DNA of 64,000 bases from JBPCNH01 sp051001455 (lineage in GTDB: Bacteria > Actinomycetota > CADDZG01 > WHSQ01), in contig JBPCNH010000023.1 of the NCBI GenBank assembly GCA_051001455.1, positions 86,241-150,240 of the forward strand, given 5' to 3'. Below, one piece after another: positions 33,140 through 41,520 of the stretch. The notes beneath the pieces are model-generated. The model made no database searches and was not told the DNA's origin. It saw only the letters and a list, made by a program, of their open reading frames with translations. Every line of letters begins with the position of its first letter. The first letter of the stretch is position 1. The translations under genes and the position numbers were made by a program.

Positions 33140-33170
33140 AGAGGGGGCCGGTCTCTCGACCGGCCCCTCT
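33140..33170 (-). terminator. Terminator after RTX gene 2
   Basis: AGAGGGGGCCGGT and ACCGGCCCCTCT form a 12-pair stem with one bulged G around CTCTCG, 40 bases beyond the RTX stop. The same stem sequence is reused after RTX gene 3 (36718-36749). Confidence 0.8.
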
Positions 33171-33210
33171 GCAATGCTCCTTGTGTGACCCTCATGGAGA
33201 GGGCAGGAGG

Positions 33211-35277
33211 CTACCTTCTTTCGCAGTTCTTGACGGTGTCGTTGCCTCTACCCGGACGACAGGTGTCGGTACCTGCCCCGCCGTTCAAGAGGTCGTCACC
33301 GGTGAAGCCCCTCAGCGTGTCGTGACCACGACCACCCCGGAGGATGTCATTGCCGCGGCCGCCCTGAAGGGTGTCCTTGCCGCGACCACCACGGATGGTG
33401 TCCCAGCCGGAGTTGCCGCGCAGCGTGTCGTTGCCGCCGCCACCGATGATGACGTCGTTCTTGTTGCCACCATCGATCGTGTCGTCGTCGGCGCCACCAC
33501 GCAGGGTGTCCTTGCCGCCACCACCATCGATGATGTCGTCGCCCTGATTACCGACCACTAGGTCCTTGCCGGCTCCGGCAGTAATGACGTCATTTCCGCC
33601 GAGACCACAGATGATGTCGTCGCCATCGGTCCCGATGAGGACGTCGTTACCGGGCGAACCGACGATGACCTGTCCACCCACGGCGTTGTTGGTGCGGGTG
33701 TTAAAGCCGAAGCCCTGACACGGGCCACCGGTGGGACCACCCGGGTCCGGGTCCGGGTTCGGGCTCTCGGTGGGATCGGTCGGCGATTCGCAACCCGGGT
33801 CGTCCGGGTGGTCGATCAACCCGTCGCCATCGTTGTCGATGCCGTCCTGGCACTGTGCGGGCGGAGGTGGTGCACCGGGCTCGACCCAGTTCTTCAGAAC
33901 CGTCTCGGCACAGTTACCGGCAGGATCGCCAGCCTGGGGCTGGTCGGCAGGCTCCTGACATTCACCGGTCGTCTGGTTGCCCGGGGTGCCCTGGTTCTCA
34001 TCCGTGATCGTTCCGGTGATCTCCTGGGTGCCCTCTTCGTTCTGCTGGGCGGTCGCCGTAGCGGTCGCCTGACCGGTGCCGTCGGTCACGTCGGTGGTCG
34101 TCGACTGGTTGTTCTGGAAACGACCGGGACCGGTCTCGGTGAAGGTCACGGTGGTACCGGAGACGGGGTTGCCCTCGCGGTCGGTGACCGTGCACGTCAC
34201 CAGGTGATTCTCGTCACCGGGGTCGTTGGTCGCGGTCTTCGGCGTGCAGTCGATGTTACGGGCACCGAACGTCCACGCTTTCTGGATCTCGTCCTGAGGC
34301 TCGCCCGCATCGGGATCGTTGTCGGCGTCCTGGTCCACGAAGGCCACGATCGTGTCGGTGCCGACCTCGTCGAACTCGAGGTCGTCGCCCTCGTCGTAGG
34401 AACACTCGACCTCACCGATGGTGCCGGCGGGTGCGGTGCCGGTCTCGCCGGTGGTGGTCGTCCCACAGTTACCGGTCACGGGCTGGTTGCCCGGAATCAA
34501 GGAGTTGTCCGCGTTCGGACCGGCAGTGACCTCGAACTGCACTGCCACGTCACCGACGGGGTCGCCGGCTGCGTTGGTCGCCGTGCACATGAACGTGTGG
34601 GTCGTGTCGCCCGCATCGAGGTTGTTCGACGCGAACTCAGGCTCGCAGTCGAGAACAGCGACGCCTGCGGCGCCACCTGCGGTCCAGGTCTTCAGCACGT
34701 CATCCTGAGGCTCGCAGTTGTCCGGCAGGTTGTTGGTGTTCTCTGCAGGCGTACATGCGGGATTCTGAGCTTCCGCGTATGCAGTTACAACCATCGTGCC
34801 GGCTGTGTCCGAGCGGATACCGAAGATGACTTCACCTTCGGCGTCGGCGACGAACTCACCGTGGAGCGTGGCGCAGTCCTGGTTGGGATTGGCGAGGTTC
34901 GCATCGGTGGGGCACTCGTCACCCTGAGCGGCAACGGCTCCGCCGGGAACCGGGTTCGAAGGCTCCTGGCCCGTTGTCGGCTCACAGAACTCGAGCGTGG
35001 GGTCGTTCGCCGGCACCGCATCTTCCGCGAACACCTGCTCGGCGAGAACGTCGATCGTCTCTCCCTCGGCGGGATCGACGTCGTCGTCGGTCAAGGTCAC
35101 GATGAACGCGTTACACGTCCCGGTCGCGGCTTGATCCTGCTCGGGCTCGAGATCGACCACAGCTACGGGCTCGGCTCCATGCGTTGCGAAGGCGGCTCCT
35201 GCCAGAGGTACTGCCAGGGCCAACATCACCATCAGCGCCGTTAGAAAGGCTAATGGGCTAGTGAATCTATTTTTCAA
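33211..35277 (-). CDS. Secreted RTX-type repeat protein 2 with Ig-like domains
   Basis: The 688-residue protein has a signal peptide (LAFLTALMVMLALAVPLAGA), several Ig-like domains of bacterial adhesin type (VAVQFEVTAGPNADNS; VTDREGNPVSGTTVTFTETG), a calcium-loop motif CQDGIDNDGDGLIDHPDDPG, a proline-rich linker and about 150 residues of RTX repeats (GNDVLIGTDGDDIICGLGGN; GGRGNDILRGGRGHDTL). It ends TCRPGRGNDTVKNCERR. It is a probable surface or matrix protein. Its C-terminal third is almost identical to that of RTX protein 3, and both genes carry a similar long leader and terminator, so they are recent duplicates. An AGGAGGTAA site precedes the ATG. Confidence 0.88.
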   Translation of the reverse strand: MKNRFTSPLAFLTALMVMLALAVPLAGAAFATHGAEPVAVVDLEPEQDQAATGTCNAFIVTLTDDDVDPAEGETIDVLAEQVFAEDAVPANDPTLEFCEPTTGQEPSNPVPGGAVAAQGDECPTDANLANPNQDCATLHGEFVADAEGEVIFGIRSDTAGTMVVTAYAEAQNPACTPAENTNNLPDNCEPQDDVLKTWTAGGAAGVAVLDCEPEFASNNLDAGDTTHTFMCTATNAAGDPVGDVAVQFEVTAGPNADNSLIPGNQPVTGNCGTTTTGETGTAPAGTIGEVECSYDEGDDLEFDEVGTDTIVAFVDQDADNDPDAGEPQDEIQKAWTFGARNIDCTPKTATNDPGDENHLVTCTVTDREGNPVSGTTVTFTETGPGRFQNNQSTTTDVTDGTGQATATATAQQNEEGTQEITGTITDENQGTPGNQTTGECQEPADQPQAGDPAGNCAETVLKNWVEPGAPPPPAQCQDGIDNDGDGLIDHPDDPGCESPTDPTESPNPDPDPGGPTGGPCQGFGFNTRTNNAVGGQVIVGSPGNDVLIGTDGDDIICGLGGNDVITAGAGKDLVVGNQGDDIIDGGGGKDTLRGGADDDTIDGGNKNDVIIGGGGNDTLRGNSGWDTIRGGRGKDTLQGGRGNDILRGGRGHDTLRGFTGDDLLNGGAGTDTCRPGRGNDTVKNCERR

Positions 35278-35465
35278 AACTTACCTCCTGGTAAACGATC
35301 GTTCATGGATAGATCTGACGGAATGTGACGGCGTCCGCCCGTCGTTCCTACGGTTAGCGCAATGCTCGGCTCAAGTCTCCGAGACCCCTCCTTTCGAGCT
35401 TTCCCCTCCGATAGTCGCCGGGGCGCAACTCCGGCTCCATAGTGACTAACGCCCATAGGCATCAT
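35278..35465 (-). promoter_or_regulatory. Conserved 5' leader of RTX gene 2 (possible structured RNA)
   Basis: Read on the minus strand, this untranslated region shares ordered blocks with the leader of RTX gene 3: GAGCCGG with a CCGG partner, GAAAGGAGGGGTCTCGGAG closed by a CCGAG partner, GGGCGGACGCCGTCA, then TACCAGGAGGTAA at the ribosome site. The blocks are separated by diverged sequence, as expected for a conserved RNA fold. I could not match it to a known riboswitch class. The remaining bases to the next gene (35466-35630) hold nothing that I recognise. Confidence 0.5.
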
Positions 35466-35630
35466 TAGTTGCTTGACTTGTGCCACGGACCCTTGACTTC
35501 CGGTCGAGATTGTGGCAAAGAAGCGCGACGTGGACATCTGCGACCCGACCGAGGACCCACGTGTCTCAGCGACCCTAGACCACTTTCGCGGTGCCGCGAA
35601 CGACAGAACCACGTAGGAGCGGTCCCAGCG

Positions 35631-36695
35631 TCAGCGTTCGTCTACCCCCACGACGCGGATGTTGGTCTGCCACTCGAGCAGGGATACGCACTTGTCCGGC
35701 GCTTCGATCCGGCAGAAAGACGCCTGAAGCTGCAGTTCGTCGCGATCGACCCTCGTGAGAACCACTCCCTGGTCATCCGGCCCCCAGAAGACCTCGCCCA
35801 CGACCTCGTCCTCGTTGAACGGCTCGATCGAACGTGACTCGGTATCGACGATGAACAGACGGGGAGGATCCTCGTCGAAGGTGGCAACCACGGCCGCTCG
35901 TGACGAATCCGAGGCCCAGTCGACGAAGGTCACCGTGTCGTCGTTGTCGCCCAAAGGCGAGCGATCGATCCCATCGGCGATGCGCACCAGCTCGGGGCCG
36001 CTCTGTTTTGAAGAGATGACCCATTCGCCGTCGGGAGAGACCGACTTGATGTCGCCGAAAGCGATGCGGAGGCGCCGGGTATCCCCCTCAGCATCGACGA
36101 TCGAGGACCGAGACTTGTTCTTGGCATCGCCGACGATCAGCTCGTCACCCGCCCAGCCGACGATCGACCAGCGACCTTGATCGAGCCACAGCTTGCTCTC
36201 GCCGCTGCCGGTATCGAACACGACTACCTGGACCGGCACCTCGCAGTCGGTCTCGCTGCAGGAGCCGAGCCTCGTCGGGCTGAGGTAGGCGAAGCGCTGG
36301 CCAGCCTCGTCCCACACCGGAGCCGTACCACTGATCGTCTCCTTCTCGTCGGCGGCGCGGTCGTAGAGCTGGATGACCGGCTGATCTCCCGAGCCGAACT
36401 CCACCCACGTCACGTAAGTCGCTTGGTCGGCGCCGGTGACGTAGGGAGAGAGCCCCTCGCGCACGATCTCGCCTTCGTCATCGCGCGCTCCGATCGACTT
36501 CAGAGCGTCCCCCTCGACGTAGTAGACGAGCGGAGCGCTGTCGAGGACCTCGTCCTCGGTGAGATCCCGAGCGACTTCATCCCCGTCGCCACCCACCCCG
36601 CTGGGGTCGGAGTCGTTCGTCGTGAACCAATAGGCGCCGGCGGCAACGGCCAGAACGAGTGCTGCGAGCAAGACGAGCGTGATCGGTCTCTTCAT
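35631..36695 (-). CDS. Membrane-anchored beta-propeller (TolB/WD40-like) protein
   Basis: The 354-residue protein has one N-terminal membrane helix (ITLVLLAALVLAVAAGAYWF) and an acidic linker followed by propeller-like repeats, recognisable by aspartate-rich blade ends: ISGTAPVWDEAGQRFAYLSP, IKSVSPDGEWVISS, TFVDWASDSSRAAVVATF and GEVFWGPDDQGVVLT. Cysteines in GSCSETDCEV and SFCRIEAPDKC may be bonded. Such proteins act in periplasmic or surface binding; the ligand is unknown. ATG 36695 is chosen for its spacing to GGAGGC; ATG 36701 is six bases upstream. It lies between two RTX genes, all on the minus strand. Confidence 0.75.
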   Translation of the reverse strand: MKRPITLVLLAALVLAVAAGAYWFTTNDSDPSGVGGDGDEVARDLTEDEVLDSAPLVYYVEGDALKSIGARDDEGEIVREGLSPYVTGADQATYVTWVEFGSGDQPVIQLYDRAADEKETISGTAPVWDEAGQRFAYLSPTRLGSCSETDCEVPVQVVVFDTGSGESKLWLDQGRWSIVGWAGDELIVGDAKNKSRSSIVDAEGDTRRLRIAFGDIKSVSPDGEWVISSKQSGPELVRIADGIDRSPLGDNDDTVTFVDWASDSSRAAVVATFDEDPPRLFIVDTESRSIEPFNEDEVVGEVFWGPDDQGVVLTRVDRDELQLQASFCRIEAPDKCVSLLEWQTNIRVVGVDER

Positions 36696-36717
36696 ATCCA
36701 TAGCCTCCAACATAAGA

Positions 36718-36749
36718 GAGAGGGGCCGGTCGGTTGACCGGCCCCTCTC
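36718..36749 (-). terminator. Terminator after RTX gene 3
   Basis: GAGAGGGGCCGGT and ACCGGCCCCTCTC form a perfect 13-pair stem around CGGTTG, 50 bases beyond the RTX gene 3 stop and just upstream of the propeller gene. Confidence 0.85.
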
Positions 36750-36798
36750 GAAGCTCCTTGTCTAACCCTCTTCCGAGGGCAGGAGACTACCTAGCTTT

Positions 36799-39300
36799 TT
36801 ACCTTTCGCAGTTCTTCACGATGTCGTTCCCTGGACCCGGGATACAGGTGTCTGTACCTGCGCCACCGTTCAGGAGGTCGTCACCGGTGAAGCCCTTCAG
36901 CGTGTCGTGGCCACGACCACCCCGGAGGATGTCGTTGCCCTTACCACCCTGGAGGGTGTCCTTGCCGCGACCACCTCGGATGGTGTCCCAGCCGGAGTTA
37001 CCTCGCAGCGTGTCGTCGCCGCCGCCACCGATGATGACGTCGTTCTTGTCGCCACCTTCGATCGTGTCGTCGTCGGCGCCACCACGCAGGGTGTCCTTGC
37101 CGGCACCACCATCGATGGTGTCGTTACCGGCGTTGCCGACCACTTGGTCGCTGCCAGCTCCGGCAGTAATGATGTCATCTCCGCCGAGACCACAGATGAT
37201 GTCGTCGCCATCGGTCCCGATGAGGATGTCGTTACCCGGCGAACCGACGATGATCTGTCCGCCCACTGCGTTGTTGGTGCGGGTGTTAAAGCCGAAGCCC
37301 TGACACGGGCCACCGGTGGGACCCGGATCAGTTCCAGGGCCCTCGGTGGGATCGGTCGGCGATTCGCAACCCGGGTCATCCGGGAAGTCGATCAGCCCAT
37401 CGCCGTCGTTGTCCACGCCGTCCTGGCATTGTGCGGGAGGTGGCGGGGTGGTGCCCTGAGTCACTCGCTTCTGCACCAAATCGCAGTCGCTACCGGCGTT
37501 GCCACCCGGGTCGTTCCGGAGGCAGACCTCGATGAGGTCGTTGCCGGCTCGGAATGCCTCGATCGTTGCGATGGCGGATCCGTCCGCTCCGGTCTCGTTC
37601 GGAGGTGGAGGGTTGAACCTCGTAGCGGTCAGTTCCCCACCACCAGAAGGGAAGATGAACCACTGCAGACGACCGTTGTCCGCGGGCATGGTGCTCACGA
37701 AGTTACCCGCTGCATCGAACGTGCAGGCGATCAGCGTGTCGGTATCGCCAACGACGTTCTCCTTGAACTTGTCACCGGTGAGACAGACCTCCTGTGCGTC
37801 GAAGGTGCCCTCCGGAGCGAAGACAAGCTCGATGTTCCGAGGGGCGGTGACCCAGTGCTTGGTCACACTCGCCTTGACGGTCTCGTCGGCGCAGCCGTGA
37901 CCGACGGGCGGAGCAGCCGGAGGAGCGGCACCCGGGCTCTGCTGGTCGGAACACGCCGTGACGACTTGGTCACCAGGCGTCGCATCCTGGAAAGTATCGC
38001 TGGTGTTGTTGATCGTTGCCCGCGCGGTTCCATCTGTGCCGGTCGTCGTGTGGCAGTGCTCGGAACGACCATCAGCATCGTGGTCGTGGAGCGTGCCGCC
38101 TGAACAGGCAGTGAAGCCCGAACCCTCGGGACCGGTCGACTCGAATGTCACCGGACCGCTGAAGGGGTTGCCGAACTGGTCGGTCACGCAGAAGCGCACG
38201 AACTCAGAGTCACCGAGCTGGTTGGTCTCATCGGTGTCTGCCGGGGTGCACTTACCGGCTGCCGGCACTGGACCGCCCGGCGGCGTCGGGTCACCAGGAG
38301 CAGGGTTGAGGAAGGTTATGCCTGCGGTGGTCGCCTCGGGCTCGCTCGAAACCACGTAGTGGGTATCGAACAGACAGTCGAAGCCGTCGCAGTAGCCAGA
38401 ACCGTCGGCGTTGATGTTGTGGAGGAAGAACGCCATCTCGGCGTTGTCCGGGTACGTGATGGAGAACTCGTACGTCTTGAACGCGGCCGCGGCCGAGCCG
38501 CCCGAGGAATCCGAGAAGGCGCAGGTATTCGGAGCGTTCTGCGCGTCGGCGTTGAGGTCTACACACAGCGTCAGGGTGCTGATGCCGTCGTCGGAACTGG
38601 TCGCCCGAACGATGACATCTCCTCCGGGGTACTGAGTGGTCAGGTTCGGGAGCGCCTCGGGGTGGTCGAACGACTGTCGCGCGGTGTCTCCGACATCATC
38701 GCAGTCGCCGTCGGCGTTGGCATCGACGCACCAGTCGAGGAGCTCCGCTGCGGTGGTCGTCTGCGAACCGCTCTGACCGTTGTCGATGAAGACGTTGGGC
38801 TCGACCTCGAGCAGGCAATTGCCGCCCGGCTCGTTGCCGGTCGCCGTGCCCTTGCAGTAGTAAACGCCGACCGAGCGCGTGATCTGGTCGAAGGTGCTCG
38901 GGATGTCCCAGAAGAACTCGAAGCCGAGATCACCCCCGAATCCGGGAACTGGCTCGCCCTGGGTGTCGGTGCCGATGACCTGACAGGTGGGAGGCGGGAT
39001 CGGATTGTCCAGCGGCGGAACGACGTCCGGCATTGGGAAGCCCGATGGGTCCGGGCATACCACCCAGGTCGCCGAAGTGGTGTCGGTCGTAGCGACGCCG
39101 GTCAGGTGTGCCAAGGAGTCGACGCCGTCAAACTTGTCGCTGAGAACGAGCCTGTCGATGCCGTCGGCGCCGAGGAGCGAATCCTGGGGATTGAAGTTCT
39201 GCGCCGCGAACGGTGGAGCCGCCTGTGCGGACGGTGCTGCGATAGCTAGGAGCGAGGCCACCATGGCCAGTCCTAGCAAAGTACAGAATCTCTTTTTCAA
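36799..39300 (-). CDS. Secreted RTX-type repeat protein 3
   Basis: The 833-residue protein begins KKRFCTLLGLAMVASLLAIA, a signal peptide. Several beta-sandwich regions follow (GNPFSGPVTFESTGPEGSGF is Ig-like), then a calcium-loop segment CQDGVDNDGDGLIDFPDDPG, the proline/glycine linker, and an RTX array (GSPGNDILIGTDGDDIICGL; GGRGKDTLQGGKGNDILRGG) ending TCIPGPGNDIVKNCER. The C-terminal ~200 residues nearly match RTX protein 2, while the N-terminal two-thirds differ, so ligand-binding parts have diverged on a common anchor. An AGGAGGTAAAGG site precedes the ATG. Confidence 0.88.
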   Translation of the reverse strand: MKKRFCTLLGLAMVASLLAIAAPSAQAAPPFAAQNFNPQDSLLGADGIDRLVLSDKFDGVDSLAHLTGVATTDTTSATWVVCPDPSGFPMPDVVPPLDNPIPPPTCQVIGTDTQGEPVPGFGGDLGFEFFWDIPSTFDQITRSVGVYYCKGTATGNEPGGNCLLEVEPNVFIDNGQSGSQTTTAAELLDWCVDANADGDCDDVGDTARQSFDHPEALPNLTTQYPGGDVIVRATSSDDGISTLTLCVDLNADAQNAPNTCAFSDSSGGSAAAAFKTYEFSITYPDNAEMAFFLHNINADGSGYCDGFDCLFDTHYVVSSEPEATTAGITFLNPAPGDPTPPGGPVPAAGKCTPADTDETNQLGDSEFVRFCVTDQFGNPFSGPVTFESTGPEGSGFTACSGGTLHDHDADGRSEHCHTTTGTDGTARATINNTSDTFQDATPGDQVVTACSDQQSPGAAPPAAPPVGHGCADETVKASVTKHWVTAPRNIELVFAPEGTFDAQEVCLTGDKFKENVVGDTDTLIACTFDAAGNFVSTMPADNGRLQWFIFPSGGGELTATRFNPPPPNETGADGSAIATIEAFRAGNDLIEVCLRNDPGGNAGSDCDLVQKRVTQGTTPPPPAQCQDGVDNDGDGLIDFPDDPGCESPTDPTEGPGTDPGPTGGPCQGFGFNTRTNNAVGGQIIVGSPGNDILIGTDGDDIICGLGGDDIITAGAGSDQVVGNAGNDTIDGGAGKDTLRGGADDDTIEGGDKNDVIIGGGGDDTLRGNSGWDTIRGGRGKDTLQGGKGNDILRGGRGHDTLKGFTGDDLLNGGAGTDTCIPGPGNDIVKNCER

Positions 39301-39490
39301 CCTTTACCTCCTGGTAATCGGTTTCACTTCGGATGAAACGGGTAGCGACGGAGATCTGACGGCGTCCGCCCGCCGGTGCTGCATCTACTGCGATCCTCGG
39401 ACTTCTTCCTCCGAGACCCCTCCTTTCATGCCGTCCCTCTCCAGCATTACTCCGGGCCTGAGCCCGGCTCTATTGCGTCCAACGACAAAG
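39301..39490 (-). promoter_or_regulatory. Conserved 5' leader of RTX gene 3 (possible structured RNA)
   Basis: On the minus strand this leader contains GAGCCGGGCTCAGGCCCGG (a self-complementary hairpin), GAAAGGAGGGGTCTCGGAG with a TCCGAGG partner, GGGCGGACGCCGTCAGATCT, a GTTTCA-TCCGAAG-TGAAAC hairpin, and TACCAGGAGGTAA before the ATG. All but the GTTTCA hairpin have counterparts in order upstream of RTX gene 2. It may be a cis-acting RNA or a protein-bound leader. The rest of the gap to the ECF sigma gene (39491-39726) shows no gene. Confidence 0.5.
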
Positions 39491-39726
39491 CGCACAGAAA
39501 GTTACACGCTAAGTAGCTATTGGCAGAAAATCGGCACGGATCAGGACTTTGTCGGTCCAAATCACTACGAACGGTCCGTTTCCCCTTACGTAGTGTGGGT
39601 TGCGGCAAGGCCGGTGTCAAGGTCTGAGCACTCTTGTTGGTGCTGAGCCCCAGGGGATGCCCTGTCTAAGACCGCCCCCGGCTGAGCTGGATTTCGATCT
39701 TCAGCTGAGCTTGCCCAGGCGAGGTC

Positions 39727-41319
39727 CTAGCCGGACTCGGTGAGCCTGATGGCTGTCGAGAGGATCTTCTGCTGGGTGTGGGAGTAGGTGACTTCGGCCT
39801 GGTAGGTGCCTCGCTCCGGCACCATCTCCGAGCGGGTGGGGCGGGATCCGAGCTGGTAGCGGCCGCTGAACTCGTAGGTCCAGCCGCCCCAGTCGGTAGA
39901 GGTCCGGCGCACCCAGGAGCCGGTGGCGGTGTAATGATAGGTGCCTTGCTCGGTTCGCAGCACGAACGTCATCGTGTGATTGGAGATGTCACGACTCTCG
40001 TGCCGCAGCGTCACGCCGAAGGGGGCTCCTCCATAGACGGTCCCCCGCAGATCCTCGTAGAAAGAGCTCATCCCGGTCCGCGAACCGGTCGCACCCGAAG
40101 CGACGACCTGTTTCTCGTAACCGCAGCCCTGGCAGGACCCGCTGCCGACGCCGGTTGCGAAGGTGAAGGAGTGGCCCCGCGGCTCGGGGGGGGTGGTCGG
40201 CTCACTAGACGTGGGGCTCTGAGCCGGGGTGGGGGATTCCACCACAGCGGGTGCGGGTGAAGGGGATGCGGCCGGTTCGGTAGCGGTCGCAGGAGCGGTA
40301 GCGGGTGCCGGAGGCGAAGGTGTGGGGGTGGGCTGGGGCGCGGGATCCTCTTCTAACGGAGCCCGCTTCTCGGCCAACTCAGCAGTCGTGTCGGATGCTA
40401 CCGATCCGTTCTCGGTCACATCATCATCCTGGCCCGCAGCGGCGACCGTGGACCCGCTGGTCGATGGCGTGGGCTGGAAGACGTCGTCGGCCGAGGTCGG
40501 GGCGACCGCCACCGTCATCGCCGCGGCCCCCACCACCATCGCGGTCACCACGGAGGCAGCCTTGTCCACGAATACCGACCCGCACTGCTGCAGCGCCCCG
40601 GTGCAAGTGGCGGCGAAGCTCGGCGCCGAGGAGGCCACCATGTGGGTAACCCCTGCGGCCTGCTCCCGGAGAGGGGTGTCCGGGATCCGGAACTTGTTGA
40701 AGAGGCTGGTCGGCAGGAAGACCGAGGCGGCCGAGGCGGCCCAGTTGCGCTTGAAGCCCTGGCGCGCCCGGTGGATCAGGGCTTTCACCTGGCACTCGGT
40801 TACCCCGAGGGCGGCGGCCACCTCTTCGTAGGAGAGGCCCTCGAAGTCGCGCAGGACGATCGCCGCCTTGTGCAGCGGCGGGAGCGCGTCGAGCACGCGC
40901 CGCAGGCGGCGGCTCTCGGACCTCTTTATCTGTACGTTCTCGGGCTCATAGTCTTTCGAAGCCTCCCCCTGGAGCAGCTGGAGCTCGTCGAAGGGGGTCA
41001 GATCGGCGGGGTGGCGGCCGTTGGAGCGCAGCTGGTCGAGGCAGACGTTGGTCGCGATGCGGGTGATCCACGCCCCGAGCTGGTAGGTGCCGTTGAAGCG
41101 AGGAAGCGCCCGAAAGACCCGCAGGAACGTCTCTTGCACGGCCTCTTCGGCGTCGTTGGGCTGGCGGAGCATCCGCCGGCACACGCTGTGCACCCGGGGG
41201 GAGTACTGGACGAAGATGCGCTCGTAGGCGCGCTCGTCGCCCGCCTTGAACGCCAAGACGAGTTGCTTGTCCTCACTGTCGTGCAGAACGGTTACCCCTT
41301 CGGGTACCTCTGGCGTCAT
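39727..41319 (-). CDS. ECF sigma factor fused to a membrane helix and extracytoplasmic domain
   Basis: The 530-residue protein begins with a full ECF sigma factor: region 2 at ~40-95 (MLRQPNDAEEAVQETFLRVF; YQLGAWITRIATNVCLDQLR) and region 4 at ~140-192 (LPPLHKAAIVLRDFEGLSYE; TECQVKALIHRARQGFKRNW). A membrane helix follows at ~253-274 (KAASVVTAMVVGAAAMTVAV), then a Pro/Ala/Thr-rich spacer and a C-terminal domain of ~140 residues (GSGSCQGCGYEKQVVASGAT; WGGWTYEFSGRYQLGSR). The predicted topology puts the sigma part inside and the last domain outside, so the factor is tethered to the membrane. No separate anti-sigma gene is nearby. Confidence 0.82.
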   Translation of the reverse strand: MTPEVPEGVTVLHDSEDKQLVLAFKAGDERAYERIFVQYSPRVHSVCRRMLRQPNDAEEAVQETFLRVFRALPRFNGTYQLGAWITRIATNVCLDQLRSNGRHPADLTPFDELQLLQGEASKDYEPENVQIKRSESRRLRRVLDALPPLHKAAIVLRDFEGLSYEEVAAALGVTECQVKALIHRARQGFKRNWAASAASVFLPTSLFNKFRIPDTPLREQAAGVTHMVASSAPSFAATCTGALQQCGSVFVDKAASVVTAMVVGAAAMTVAVAPTSADDVFQPTPSTSGSTVAAAGQDDDVTENGSVASDTTAELAEKRAPLEEDPAPQPTPTPSPPAPATAPATATEPAASPSPAPAVVESPTPAQSPTSSEPTTPPEPRGHSFTFATGVGSGSCQGCGYEKQVVASGATGSRTGMSSFYEDLRGTVYGGAPFGVTLRHESRDISNHTMTFVLRTEQGTYHYTATGSWVRRTSTDWGGWTYEFSGRYQLGSRPTRSEMVPERGTYQAEVTYSHTQQKILSTAIRLTESG

Positions 41320-41520
41320 CGCAACATCCTCAGGGCGCGGCCTCCTGCTAGACCCTTCATTCCGTCAGAGCAGTGTCGCATGCTCGCGCGTCATTGGATA
41401 GCCTCCGATGTCGACATCACAAGCAACAAACCAAGCCCGTCGAAAGGCCTCTAAAGGGATAACGCCGGGCAGACGGTGAAGTTACGCCTCGATGTTCCGA
41501 CTTCTTCTAGCCGAAAGCGT

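Noticed and set aside
33808..39249. Long plus-strand frames opposite RTX genes 2 and 3
   Set aside because: Same cause as for RTX gene 1; the composition is repetitive and has no signal, domains or ribosome sites.
35278..39490. Assignment of the RTX leaders to the c-di-AMP or c-di-GMP riboswitch classes
   Set aside because: CCGTCAG near the 3' end recalls the c-di-AMP class, but the paired GGGGAACCC and GGGGTGAA core elements were not found, and the c-di-GMP GGACGCAAAGCC core is absent.
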